DNA from: Streptomyces sp. NBC_01775
GTDB lineage: Bacteria; Actinomycetota; Actinomycetes; Streptomycetales; Streptomycetaceae
Reading direction: 5' to 3'
DNA: 64,000 bases
NCBI RefSeq assembly: GCF_035917675.1
Contig: NZ_CP109104.1
Span: 62,001 to 126,000, forward strand
The notes beneath the pieces are model-generated. The model was not told the DNA's origin. It did not search any database and saw nothing but the letters and a program-made list of their open reading frames with translations. Shown here piece after piece: positions 33,470 to 42,312 of this stretch. A program made the translations under genes and the position numbers. Position 1 is the first letter of the stretch. Each line of letters starts with the position of its first letter.

Positions 33470-34264
33470 TCAGCTGGGCGGCGTGTAGCGTCCGTCGATC
33501 GCCGTCCAGCCTCCGTCCACGAACAGCTGGCTGCCCGTGACGAAGGACGACGCGTCCGAGGCGAGGTAGACGACGGCGCCGGCCAGCTCGTCGGGCCGGG
33601 ACCAGCGGCCCAGGGCGCTCTTGCTCGCGTAGGCCTCCGACCACTCCGGCACCGCCCTGATCTGCGCGGTCAGCGGTGTGTCCACGATGCCCGGAGCTAT
33701 GGCGTTCACCCGCACGCCCGACGGGCCCAGCTCGGCCGCCGCGGTCCGCAGCAGCTGGACGAGGCCCGCCTTCGTGGCCGCGTACACCCCCTGCCCCGGC
33801 TCGACGGCCACCGCGCGGATCGAGCTGAAGCCGATGATGCTTCCCCCGCCGCGTTCGGCCATGCCACGGCCGAACGCCCGTACCAGGTCGAAGGACGCGC
33901 GCAGGTTGAGCGACACGACCCGCTCGAATTCCTCCGCCGTGTAGTCGAGCAGGCTTTTGCGCACGTTCGTCGCGGCGGTGAAGACGAGCACGTCGACGGG
34001 GCCGAGTTCCTCGGCGGCACGTGCGACCGCCTCACCGTCGAGCACGTCGAGGGCGTACGCGGAGAGGCCCGGCCCCATCGACGCCGACTCCTCGGCCGCC
34101 GTCAGGTCACGGTCGGCGCACACCACGGTGGCGCCGTGCGCGGCGAGGGCCAGGGCGCATTCGCGGCCGATTCCGCTGCCCGCGCCCACCACGACGGCCT
34201 TGCGGCCGTCGAGCCTGAACAGACGGGAGTACGCGTCCACCGCGTTGGTGTGGTCGTTTTGCAT
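33470..34264 (-). CDS. Short-chain dehydrogenase/reductase, last gene of the ABC/ALDH operon
   Basis: ATG 34264 gives 264 residues; it lies five bases after the ALDH stop. Motifs: VGAGSGIGRECALALAAHGA for cofactor, CADRDL (Asp after strand 2, NAD preference), an NxN-like TAATNVRKSLLDY replacing NAG, FSSIRA for the catalytic serine region, and VYAATKAG with the Y-x-x-x-K pair. C-terminal LFVDGGWTAIDGRY is typical. It would oxidise an alcohol formed after sulfate removal, feeding the aldehyde dehydrogenase. The step is inferred from operon context. Confidence 0.9.
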   Translation of the reverse strand: MQNDHTNAVDAYSRLFRLDGRKAVVVGAGSGIGRECALALAAHGATVVCADRDLTAAEESASMGPGLSAYALDVLDGEAVARAAEELGPVDVLVFTAATNVRKSLLDYTAEEFERVVSLNLRASFDLVRAFGRGMAERGGGSIIGFSSIRAVAVEPGQGVYAATKAGLVQLLRTAAAELGPSGVRVNAIAPGIVDTPLTAQIRAVPEWSEAYASKSALGRWSRPDELAGAVVYLASDASSFVTGSQLFVDGGWTAIDGRYTPPS

Positions 34265-34269
34265 GGTCC

Positions 34270-35763
34270 TCACGGCTTCTTCGTGGTCGGACGGATCACT
34301 GCCATACGGGTTACGGTCAGCTCTTCGATGGCGAACCTCGGGCCCTCCCGGCCGGCCCCGGAGTCCTTCACGCCGCCGTACGGCATGACGTCGGAGCGGA
34401 AGCCGGGAACCTCGTTGACGACCACTCCGCCCACCTCCAGGCGGTCGAGAGCGGTGAACGCCGTGTCGAGGGCGCTGGTGTAGACGCTCGCGTGCAGCCC
34501 GTAGCGCGAGTCGTTGACCAGGTCGAAGGCCGTCTCCAGATCGGGGACGGACCGTACCGCGACCACGGGGCCGAAGACCTCCTCGTCCCAGACGGCGAGG
34601 GCGCGGTCCACGTCGAGCAGCACCGCGGGCTCGATCGCCCCGTCGGTGACCCTGCCTCCGGCCACCAGCGAAGCGCCCGCTTCCACCGCTTCGTCCAGCC
34701 ACGCGCACACCCGCTCGGTCGACCGCTTGTCGATGAGCGCCGAGACCCTCGTCGCCGGGTCGCGGGGATCGCCCACGACCACCTGGGGCACTCGCTCCGT
34801 CAGGCGGGCCACGAACTCCTCCCGCACGGCGTCCACCACGATGACCCGCTGCACGCTGATGCATGCCTGGCCGGAGGCGTAGTACCCGCCGCGTACCACC
34901 GCGTCGGCGGCGGCGTCGAGGTCGGCGTCCTCGGCCACCACCAGGGCGGCGTTGGAGCCGAGTTCGAGCAGCACCTTGGTGGGTGCCGCGTCCCGGGCGA
35001 TCTGGTGGCCCACGGCGGCGGAGCCGGTGAAGGACACCGCTGCGACCCGGCGGTCGGTGGTCAGCGCGACGCCCACCTCGGGGCCCCCGGTCACCAGCTG
35101 CACCGCGGCTTGCGGCGCGCCGCCGGCGCGCAGGGTCTCACGGAGGAGGTGTACCAGCCACAGGGTGGCCAGCGGGGTCTGCGGGGCCGGCTTGGCGATG
35201 ACCGGGCAGCCGGCGGCCAGCGATGGGGCGATCTTGTGCGCGGCGAGCAGCAGCGGGTAGTTGAAGCCCGAGATGCCCACGACCACGCCGATCGGCTTGC
35301 GGGTCCAGAAGCCGAGCAGCCCCTCGCCCGAGGGCAGCAGGTCCAGCGGCACCGTCTCCCCGTGCAGCCGGGCCACTTCCTCGGCCGCCGTCAGCAGGGT
35401 CAGCAGGGTGCGGTCCACCTCGACACGGCAGTCGACCAGCGGTTTGCCGGTCTCCAGGACCAGGAGCCGTTCGAAGTCCGCGCGGCGGGAGGTGACCGCC
35501 TCGTGCGTCGCGAGCAGCGCCGCTCTGCGGGTGTGCGAGGGGAGCCGGCCGACCTGCTCGCGGACCGCGACGGCCGCGTCCACCGCCTGGTGTGCGAGGG
35601 CGGTGTCGCCGACCGGGGCCCGCGCGACGAGCGTCCCGTCGTAGGGGAAGCGGATGTCCTCGGCGGCGGGTGCCTCCACCCAGCTGTCTCCGACGGGCAG
35701 CCCCTCGGGAAACTCCGTCGCCACGGGGCCCTGGCCGCCGTCGGGTTCGACATGGGTGCTCAC
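34270..35763 (-). CDS. NAD(P)-dependent aldehyde dehydrogenase
   Basis: GTG 35763 overlaps the stop of the ATPase gene (GTGA) and yields 497 residues. Active-site residues are C301 (ASGQACISVQ), E267 (LLELGSNAA), N168 (GISGFNYP) and K191 (VIAKPAP), all in place. Overall character (GSNAALVVAEDADLD, MPYGGVKDSGAGREGP) fits the ALDH group of succinate-semialdehyde, lactaldehyde and phosphonoacetaldehyde dehydrogenases. It oxidises an aldehyde to a carboxylate, probably downstream of the adjacent SDR. Substrate not known. Confidence 0.92.
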   Translation of the reverse strand: MSTHVEPDGGQGPVATEFPEGLPVGDSWVEAPAAEDIRFPYDGTLVARAPVGDTALAHQAVDAAVAVREQVGRLPSHTRRAALLATHEAVTSRRADFERLLVLETGKPLVDCRVEVDRTLLTLLTAAEEVARLHGETVPLDLLPSGEGLLGFWTRKPIGVVVGISGFNYPLLLAAHKIAPSLAAGCPVIAKPAPQTPLATLWLVHLLRETLRAGGAPQAAVQLVTGGPEVGVALTTDRRVAAVSFTGSAAVGHQIARDAAPTKVLLELGSNAALVVAEDADLDAAADAVVRGGYYASGQACISVQRVIVVDAVREEFVARLTERVPQVVVGDPRDPATRVSALIDKRSTERVCAWLDEAVEAGASLVAGGRVTDGAIEPAVLLDVDRALAVWDEEVFGPVVAVRSVPDLETAFDLVNDSRYGLHASVYTSALDTAFTALDRLEVGGVVVNEVPGFRSDVMPYGGVKDSGAGREGPRFAIEELTVTRMAVIRPTTKKP

Positions 35764-36653
35764 GGTTGGTACTCCCGGTTGAGGTCGGCCGCCGACACTC
35801 CGGACAGTGCCTTGCCCAGAGTCGGAACGGCGGTGATCAGTCGGCGTGTGTAGGAATGCTGCGGGTCCTCGTACACCTGTTCCGTGGGCCCGGTCTCCAC
35901 GATCTGTCCGTCGTGCATGACCGCGACCCGGTCGCACACGTGGCGGACGACGGACAGGTCGTGGGAGACGAAGACCAGCGTGAGGGACAGCTCGTCGACG
36001 AGGTCGGCGATGAGGTTGAGCACCTGGGCCCGTACGGACACATCCAGGGCGCTCACCGGCTCGTCGGCCACGATGACCTTCGGACGGGGAGCGAGAGCGC
36101 GCGCGATCGAGATGCGCTGCCGCTGGCCGCCGGAGAACTGGTGCGGATACCGGTCAGCGGCCTCGGCCCGCAGGCCGACGGCCTCCAGCAGCTCGGCCAC
36201 CCGCTCCTTGCGGTTCCCGTGCCCTTGCGCGACGAGCGGCTCGGCCACGATGTCGCCGACGCGCATGCGCGGGTCCAGCGAACTCATCGGGTCCTGGAAG
36301 ACGAGTTGGAGGCGCTCGCGGACGAAGCGCAGCTGTCTCTCCCGGAGGCCGGTGATCTCCCGGCCGTCGATCGCGACGCTGCCGCTGGTGGGGCGGTCGA
36401 GCCCGGCCAGGATCCGCAGCAGGGTCGACTTGCCGCACCCCGACTCGCCCACGATGCCGAACCGCTGCCCCTGGGGGACGGCGAAGCTGACGCCGCGCAG
36501 GGCGTGCACCGCCGGGCCGGGGCGGCGCAGCGAGGTACGGGGCCGCTGGTAGTCGCGGGTGACGTCGCGGACGCTGATGGCGTCCACGGGGCCGCCCTCC
36601 TTCCCGGGGGCGAGGGGGTCGTCGTCATGTACGGCGGGCGGTTGCTCAGCCAC
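35760..36653 (-). CDS. Dipeptide/oligopeptide-type ABC transporter ATP-binding protein (DppF-like)
   Basis: 297 residues with Walker A GESGCGKST (69-77), Q-loop VFQDPMSSLDPRMRV, signature FSGGQRQRISIARAL, Walker B VIVADEPVSALD and H-loop VSHDLS. Position after the DppD-like ATPase (8-base overlap) and before ALDH (GTGA overlap) fits a heterodimeric import ATPase. It powers uptake through the two permeases at 37710-39535. Confidence 0.93.
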   Translation of the reverse strand: MAEQPPAVHDDDPLAPGKEGGPVDAISVRDVTRDYQRPRTSLRRPGPAVHALRGVSFAVPQGQRFGIVGESGCGKSTLLRILAGLDRPTSGSVAIDGREITGLRERQLRFVRERLQLVFQDPMSSLDPRMRVGDIVAEPLVAQGHGNRKERVAELLEAVGLRAEAADRYPHQFSGGQRQRISIARALAPRPKVIVADEPVSALDVSVRAQVLNLIADLVDELSLTLVFVSHDLSVVRHVCDRVAVMHDGQIVETGPTEQVYEDPQHSYTRRLITAVPTLGKALSGVSAADLNREYQP

Positions 36654-37713
36654 GGCCGGCCTCCTGGTTCGTGGGGGTGCCGGTGCCGGCCGCGCCGCTC
36701 TCGGGCACCGGGTGGAAGCAGGCGTAGCCGGAGTCCGGCCCGGTCGGGACCCATTCCGGTCTGGTGGCGCACACCTCGGTGGCGTGCGCGCATCTGTTTC
36801 TGAAGACGCATCCGGCGGGGAACTGGCCCGCCGGCGGAACCGACCCGCCGATCGTGGCCAGCCGGCCGCGGTCGTCGACCACGGTCAGGTCCGAGGCGCC
36901 GATCAGGCCCTGGGTGTAGCGGTGCCGGGGGCGGGTGAACACCTCCTGGACCGGGCCGGATTCGACCAGCCGCCCGCCGTACATGACCATGACCCGCTCG
37001 CAGGCGGTGGCCACCACGGCCAGGTCGTGGGTGATGAAGAGCATGGCCGACTGCCGGTCCTGGACGCCTCGCACGATCAGGTCGAGAACCCGGGCCTGCA
37101 CCGTGACGTCGAGTGCGGTGGTGGGTTCGTCGCAGACCAGGAGCGCGGGGTCGTTCGCGAGGGCGATGGCCAGCACCACTCGCTGCCGCTGGCCTCCGGA
37201 GAACTGGTGGGGGTAGGCGTGCGCGGCGGCTGCGGGATCGGGGAGCCCCACCTGGGCGAGCAGTTCCACGGCTGCGGCCTGGGCGGAAGCGCGGTCGGGC
37301 CTGGTCCGGTGGATCAGCAGCACCTCGGCGATCTGCCGCCCGACCCGCATCGTCGGGTTCAGCGCGGTCATGGGCTCCTGGAAGACCATGGCGATCTCCT
37401 TGCCCCGGACCCGGGACATCCGCGCCTCGTTTGCGCCCACCAGGTCGTGGTCGACTCCGGCGAGCCGCACCGAGCCCGTGGTCCGGAGCCCTTCGGGGAG
37501 CAGGCCCATGACGCTCAGCGCGGTCAGCGACTTGCCCGACCCCGACTCGCCGATCAGGCCGACCCGCTCGCCGGCCCGGATGGTGAAGTCGACGTCTTCG
37601 ACGAGCTTTCTCTCGCCCACCGCCACGTTGAGATTTCGCACGGCCAGGACGTCCTCGGGCGGGTGAGGGGCGCCCGGTCCGGAGGCCGGTGCCGTGTCAG
37701 GTGCCGCGGTCAT
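36646..37713 (-). CDS. Dipeptide/oligopeptide-type ABC transporter ATP-binding protein (DppD-like)
   Basis: 355 residues. Walker A is GESGSGKSL, Q-loop VFQEPMTALNPTMRVGRQ, signature FSGGQRQRVVLAIAL, Walker B LLVCDEPTTALD, H-loop ITHDLAVV. The C-terminal oligopeptide-transporter extension carries the cysteine cluster GCVFRNRCAHATEVCATRPE, which in related importers binds an Fe-S cluster. The start ATG overlaps the permease stop (ATGA). Confidence 0.93.
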   Translation of the reverse strand: MTAAPDTAPASGPGAPHPPEDVLAVRNLNVAVGERKLVEDVDFTIRAGERVGLIGESGSGKSLTALSVMGLLPEGLRTTGSVRLAGVDHDLVGANEARMSRVRGKEIAMVFQEPMTALNPTMRVGRQIAEVLLIHRTRPDRASAQAAAVELLAQVGLPDPAAAAHAYPHQFSGGQRQRVVLAIALANDPALLVCDEPTTALDVTVQARVLDLIVRGVQDRQSAMLFITHDLAVVATACERVMVMYGGRLVESGPVQEVFTRPRHRYTQGLIGASDLTVVDDRGRLATIGGSVPPAGQFPAGCVFRNRCAHATEVCATRPEWVPTGPDSGYACFHPVPESGAAGTGTPTNQEAGRG

Positions 37714-38588
37714 CGGCGGTCCTCCAGCTTGGGGTCGAAGCGGTCGCGCAGGCCGTCACCGAGCAGGTTGAATCCGAGCACCGCCACCGCGATCGCGATG
37801 CCCGGGAACACGGCGAGCCGAGGGGCGATCGACAGCATCTCCTGGCTCTCTTGCAGCATCCGGCCCCAGGACGGTGTGGGGGGCGGGGTTCCGAAGCCCA
37901 GGAAGGACAGCGCGGCTTCGGCGAGTACGGCGATGGCGAAGCCGACCGAGGCCTGCACAATAACGAGGCTGCTGACGTTGGGCAGGACGTGCCGCAGGCC
38001 GATCGCGAACGGTCCGCGGCCCGCGGCGCGCGCGGCGACGACGTACTCGGTCTTCATGACCTGGAGCGTGCCGCCGCGGATCAGCCGGGCGAAGTTGGGT
38101 ATGGACGCGATGCCGATGGCGACCATCGCGACCAGCGTGCTGGCGCCGTACACAGCGGCGAACATGATCGCCAACAGGAGCGCCGGGAAGGCGAGAAGCA
38201 GGTCGTTGCCGCGCATCAGCAGCTCGCCGAACCAGCCGTGCGCCATTCCGGCGACGATGCCGAGGGGCACTCCGACCAGGGCGGCGACTCCGACCGCCAC
38301 GAAGCCGACGAACAGCGTGGTGCGCGAGCCCATCAGGATCTGGCTGAACACGTCGCGACCGAACTTGTCCGTGCCCAGCCAGTACTCCAGGGACGGCTTC
38401 TCCAGCCGTACCGAGGGGTTCACCAGGGTCGGGTCGTGCGGGGTCCACACGAACGACAGCAGCGCCATGCCGAGCACCACCGCGACGATGAGACCGCCCA
38501 CCAGCAAGCTGCCCGTCACCGGGCGGCGGCGCCGGCGGGCGTCGGGCACCGGGGACGCGACAGCGGTTTCCGTGTCCGGGGCGCTCAT
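37710..38588 (-). CDS. ABC transporter permease (DppC-like)
   Basis: 292 residues with an N-terminal cytoplasmic segment, one leading helix (VTGSLLVGGLIVAVVLGMAL), the DppC extracellular piece LGTDKFGRDVFSQILMGSRT and five further helices. The EAA loop that contacts the ATPase is EYVVAARAAGRGPFAIGLRH. It pairs with the DppB-like permease, with which it overlaps by ATGA. Confidence 0.93.
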   Translation of the reverse strand: MSAPDTETAVASPVPDARRRRRPVTGSLLVGGLIVAVVLGMALLSFVWTPHDPTLVNPSVRLEKPSLEYWLGTDKFGRDVFSQILMGSRTTLFVGFVAVGVAALVGVPLGIVAGMAHGWFGELLMRGNDLLLAFPALLLAIMFAAVYGASTLVAMVAIGIASIPNFARLIRGGTLQVMKTEYVVAARAAGRGPFAIGLRHVLPNVSSLVIVQASVGFAIAVLAEAALSFLGFGTPPPTPSWGRMLQESQEMLSIAPRLAVFPGIAIAVAVLGFNLLGDGLRDRFDPKLEDRR

Positions 38589-39535
38589 GACGCACCTCCT
38601 CTGAGTCGCGGGTCGATCACCAGATAGACCAGGTCCACCAGGAAGTTCACGAGCAGCACCGCCATTGCGATGATCATGACCACGTCCTGCACCACGATGA
38701 GGTCCCGGTTGGAGACGCTGTCCAGCAGCAGGCTCCCGAGCCCGGGAATGACGAAAACCCGTTCGATGACGACGGAGCCCACCAGCAGCGTGGCGAGCTG
38801 CAACGCCAGGACGGTGACCACGGGCACCGCCGCGTTCCGCAGGCCGTGCCGCAGCAGCGCCCGCGTCGGGCGGAGTCCTTTGGCGCGAGCGGTGCGCAGA
38901 TAGTCCTCGCGGAGGACGTCGAGCACGGCGCTGCGGACATAGCGGGTGAGCACCGCCCCCTGCACCACTCCGAGGGAAAGCGCGGGCATCACCAGCTGTT
39001 TGAGGAACAGAGCCGGATCCTGCACCGGGGGTGTCCAGCCGTTCGCCGGCAGCCACCCGAGCCCCACCGCGAACACGGTGATCAGGAGGATGCCCGCGAG
39101 GAACGCGGGGACGGCCACGCCGACTTGGGACACGGCCGAGAGAATGAGCCCGGACGGCCTGCGGTGCCGCACCGCCATCAGCGTGCCCATGGGGACCGCG
39201 AGGATGCAGGCGAGCACCATCCCGCTGCCGACGAGCCACAGCGTGACCTGGAGGCGGTCGGCGAGCTGCGGGCCGATCGGCGCGTGTGAGATGTAGGAGT
39301 TCCCCGGGTCGAAGGTCACCAGCCCGTGTACCCAGCTGAAGTACTGGACCACGAGCGACCGGTCGAGCCCGAACTGCTGGCGCAATTGCGCCACCGCCGA
39401 GTCCGACGCGCTGGTGCCGAGTGCGACGCGGGCCGGATCACCCGGCAGCACCGCCATGAACGCGAACACCAGCACGGAGCTCACGACCAGGCTGGCCAGG
39501 AGGATCCCGATCCGCTGCGCTAGACGGACGATCAT
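38585..39535 (-). CDS. ABC transporter permease (DppB-like)
   Basis: 316 residues with six helices. The DppB N-terminus is MIVRLAQRIGILLASLVVSS followed by VLPGDPARVALG; the EAA loop is EDYLRTARAKGLRPTRALLR; later VVIERVFVIPGLGSLLLDSV. It forms the membrane channel with the DppC-like protein. The gene starts 16 bases after the substrate-binding protein. Confidence 0.93.
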   Translation of the reverse strand: MIVRLAQRIGILLASLVVSSVLVFAFMAVLPGDPARVALGTSASDSAVAQLRQQFGLDRSLVVQYFSWVHGLVTFDPGNSYISHAPIGPQLADRLQVTLWLVGSGMVLACILAVPMGTLMAVRHRRPSGLILSAVSQVGVAVPAFLAGILLITVFAVGLGWLPANGWTPPVQDPALFLKQLVMPALSLGVVQGAVLTRYVRSAVLDVLREDYLRTARAKGLRPTRALLRHGLRNAAVPVVTVLALQLATLLVGSVVIERVFVIPGLGSLLLDSVSNRDLIVVQDVVMIIAMAVLLVNFLVDLVYLVIDPRLRGGAS

Positions 39536-39551
39536 GAGTTGAGGCCGCCTT

Positions 39552-41087
39552 TCATGACCGGCCCAGGCCGGTGAGATCCAGTGACTCGGAGACGTAGTTC
39601 ACGGGCAGGCCGGTGATCTCCTTGTCCGCCACCATCAGGTTCGGCAGCATGAACAGCCAGTCGGCCGCGGCGTCCTTGGACAGCAGCCGGGCAGCCGCCC
39701 GCATGGAGGTGACCTGCTCCTGTGGGGTGCCCTCGTCCGCCTTCTTCAGCAGCGCGCGGAATGCGGGGCTGTCGTAGCGGGTGTAGAAGGTCTTGCTCCC
39801 GAACACCGTCTGCATGTCGCGGGGCTCCACATGGCCGATGATCGACATGTCGTAGTCGGCGTTCTTGAACACCGTGGTCAGCCAGGCGGCGGGGAATTCC
39901 AGCTGATCGAGCTCGACCTTGAACCCGGCCTGTTCGAGCTGGCTCTTGACCACGGTGCCGCACGCGGTGGCATAGGGCAGGGTCGGAATCCGCAGCCGCA
40001 GCGTATGGCCGGCCTGGCCGGACTCCTTGAGGAGCTTCTTGGCCTTGTCCCGGTTGTACGGATACTGCTTCGTGAGGTTCTGGTACCACGGGTCGGTCGG
40101 CGGGACCATGCTGCCGATGGGCTTGCCCCGGCCTGCCCAGCAGGTGTCCATCAGGGCCTTGTGGTCGATGGCGTGGCGGACCGCCTTGCGGGCCTTCCGG
40201 TTCTTCAGCGGGCCCGAGCCGTTGTTGAGGGAGAGGAGCACCTCGGTGTTGGTCGAGCCCTCGATGACCTTGTACTTCGGGTTGTTCTGGAACCGGTACA
40301 GGGCATCCGGGGACTGCATCGCGCCGATCACGTTGATGGTGCCCGTGAGCAGCGCGTTGTTCATGGCCGTCGGGTCCTTGAAGTACTTGAGGGTGACCGA
40401 GGCGAAGTGCGGTTCGCGCCCCCAGTAGTCAGCACGACGGGCCAGCGTGATCGAGTCGCCGCGGTTCCACTTCTTCACCTCGTACGGGCCGGTGCCCACC
40501 GGTTCGGTGGCCAGCTTGTCCGCCCCGGTCCGGCTGAACATCGCGCCGACGCGGGTGGTCATCCGGTAGAGCCAGTCGTTGCTCGGCCTCTTCAGGGTGA
40601 CCTTGAGTTCGGAGGACGACACCGCCCGCGCCCTGTCGACGACGTTCATCTGGGCCTTCTGCGCCACCTTCCAGTCGGATGCGACGCGTTCGACGGAGAA
40701 CTTGGCGTCCTTGGCCGTGAACCGTGCGCCGTTGCTGAACTTGGCGTCCTTCACCAGGTGGAACGTGTACGTCTTACGGTCCTTGGACAGGCTCCACGAC
40801 CTGGCCAGACCGGGTCGTATCTTCCCGGACTGGTCCAGCTTCACCAGGTTCTCGTAGACGTTGTAGAGAAGTGCCTGCGGAATGGCGGCACCTTCGGTCT
40901 TGGTGAAGTCGAGGTTGGCCGGCTCGGCGGTGAGACCGATCGCCAGGGCGTCGCCGGCGCGGCTGCCGGTGCTGTTGCCGGCCACCGTGGACCCGGCCGA
41001 GCAGGCCGGGAGCAGCAGGCAGGCGAGGGTGACCGCCACCGTCCCGGTGTGCCGCATCAGCGGCTTGCTATGTCTCATTCGTTCCAT
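39552..41087 (-). CDS. ABC transporter substrate-binding lipoprotein, family 5 (peptide/nickel type)
   Basis: From ATG 41087 (AGGGG upstream; ATG 41078 is an alternative) the product has 511 residues. A signal peptide ends in the lipobox LLLPAC with C29 as the lipidated residue. The SBP_bac_5 fold is evident: YNVYENLVKLDQSGKIRPGL, ATEPVGTGPYEVKKWNRGDS, TEVLLSLNNGSGPLKNRKAR and KAVRHAIDHKALMD. It captures the substrate outside the membrane and delivers it to the permeases. Family 5 proteins bind peptides but also opines, sugars and other organics. In this operon the ligand may be a sulfated amide. Confidence 0.93.
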   Translation of the reverse strand: MERMRHSKPLMRHTGTVAVTLACLLLPACSAGSTVAGNSTGSRAGDALAIGLTAEPANLDFTKTEGAAIPQALLYNVYENLVKLDQSGKIRPGLARSWSLSKDRKTYTFHLVKDAKFSNGARFTAKDAKFSVERVASDWKVAQKAQMNVVDRARAVSSSELKVTLKRPSNDWLYRMTTRVGAMFSRTGADKLATEPVGTGPYEVKKWNRGDSITLARRADYWGREPHFASVTLKYFKDPTAMNNALLTGTINVIGAMQSPDALYRFQNNPKYKVIEGSTNTEVLLSLNNGSGPLKNRKARKAVRHAIDHKALMDTCWAGRGKPIGSMVPPTDPWYQNLTKQYPYNRDKAKKLLKESGQAGHTLRLRIPTLPYATACGTVVKSQLEQAGFKVELDQLEFPAAWLTTVFKNADYDMSIIGHVEPRDMQTVFGSKTFYTRYDSPAFRALLKKADEGTPQEQVTSMRAAARLLSKDAAADWLFMLPNLMVADKEITGLPVNYVSESLDLTGLGRS

Positions 41088-41092
41088 ACGTT

Positions 41093-42175
41093 CTACCCCT
41101 GGCTTTCCATCGCGTGCAGGACGGCGGAGGCCACGTCCGCCGTGGTGGCGTTGCCGCCGAGATCGGCCGTGTGGTGCCTGGCGTCGCGCAAGGTGCCCGC
41201 CACCGCGTCCCGGAGGCGGCGAGCCGCGCCGGTGTGTCCGAGGTCGTCGAGCAGCAGCGCGCCGGACAGCATGCACGCGACCGGGTTCGCCACGCCCCTC
41301 CCGGCGATGTCGGGTGCGGAGCCGTGGACGGGCTCGTAGATACCCGGCACGTCGGCGCCCGGCAGGACGTTGGCGCTGGGTGCCATGCCCATACCGCCGG
41401 CGAGCACCGCGGCGAGATCGGACAGGATGTCGCCGAACAGGTTGCCGGCGAGCAGGACGTCCAGGGACCGCGGAGCCTGGATCATGCGGGCGGCCATGGC
41501 GTCGACCAGCACGGTTTCCAGCCGGACGCCGGGGTAGTGCTCGCCGACCTCGCGTACCACCCGGTCCCACAGCGGATAGCCGTAACGCATCGCGTTGGAC
41601 TTGGTCACCAGGCACAGGTGCCCCGACCGCCGGCCGGCCAGGGCGAAGGCCTGGTGCGCCGCCCGCTCGATGGCGCGACGGGAGTGGACGGCGACCTCGA
41701 TACCGAGGTCGTGTCCGCTGCCGGCGTGCGCCAACCCGCCGGCGCCGGCGTACTCGCCCTCGGTGTTCTCCCGCACGATCACCAGGTCCACACCGTCGGT
41801 GTCGCGCACCTTGGTGGGAACGCCGGGGAACGCGCGCACCGGGCGAAGGTTCACGGCGAGGTCGAGTTGCTGCCGCAGGCCGATGATCAGGCCCCAGACC
41901 AGTTCGTGCTCCGGCACATCAGGACGTCCGACAGCGCCGAACAACACGGCGTCCGTCTTCTTGACGAGGTCGGCCGCGTCGGCCGGCATCGCCGCGCCCT
42001 GCCGGAGGAACCGCTCGCCTCCCCAGTCGAACGAGGTCACGTCGAGCCGGTGGCCGTCGGCCTCCAGCGCGCTCCGGACCGCGGGCACGGTCGCCTCGAC
42101 GACCTCGGGGCCGATTCCGTCGCCGGGTATGACGGCGAGCCGCACGACCTTGGTGTCCCGCGTCATGGGCGGCAC
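41093..42175 (-). CDS. Isopropylmalate/tartrate/D-malate dehydrogenase-type oxidative decarboxylase
   Basis: 360 residues of the beta-decarboxylating dehydrogenase family. Motifs: VIPGDGIGPEVVEATV, VNLRPVRAFPGVPT, RENTEGEYAG, KSNAMRYGYPLW, the metal-binding D-x-x-x-D in NLFGDILSDLAAVLAG, and the NAD motif EPVHGSAPDIAGRGVANP. These enzymes oxidise a 2-hydroxy acid and usually decarboxylate it. The order NLRPVR and MRYGYPLW point to the tartrate/D-malate side rather than LeuB, though this is not certain. It is the first gene of the minus-strand operon, 11 bases from operator site C. Confidence 0.88.
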   Translation of the reverse strand: MPPMTRDTKVVRLAVIPGDGIGPEVVEATVPAVRSALEADGHRLDVTSFDWGGERFLRQGAAMPADAADLVKKTDAVLFGAVGRPDVPEHELVWGLIIGLRQQLDLAVNLRPVRAFPGVPTKVRDTDGVDLVIVRENTEGEYAGAGGLAHAGSGHDLGIEVAVHSRRAIERAAHQAFALAGRRSGHLCLVTKSNAMRYGYPLWDRVVREVGEHYPGVRLETVLVDAMAARMIQAPRSLDVLLAGNLFGDILSDLAAVLAGGMGMAPSANVLPGADVPGIYEPVHGSAPDIAGRGVANPVACMLSGALLLDDLGHTGAARRLRDAVAGTLRDARHHTADLGGNATTADVASAVLHAMESQG

Positions 42176-42186
42176 CTTCCGCTATG

Positions 42187-42247
42187 ACTGGCCTGACCAG
42201 TAAGCTCATTTGCCAGGTACCGTGACGACCGAAGCCGTTCTTGTCAA
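42187..42247 (-). promoter_or_regulatory. Promoter of the dehydrogenase/ABC operon with operator site C
   Basis: On the minus strand TTGACA (42242-42247) is followed after 17 bases by CACGGT, then by the palindrome ACTGGTCAGGCCAGT (42187-42201; one mismatch to perfect symmetry). The geometry matches sites A and B. The same site lies 112 bases upstream of the divergent amidase start and may control both directions. Confidence 0.66.
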
Positions 42248-42312
42248 GGGTTCGAATTACTTCAGCTCCCGCTGGGCACCTCCCGGCGGTAGCGGGGAGA
42301 AGGAGAGTGCGG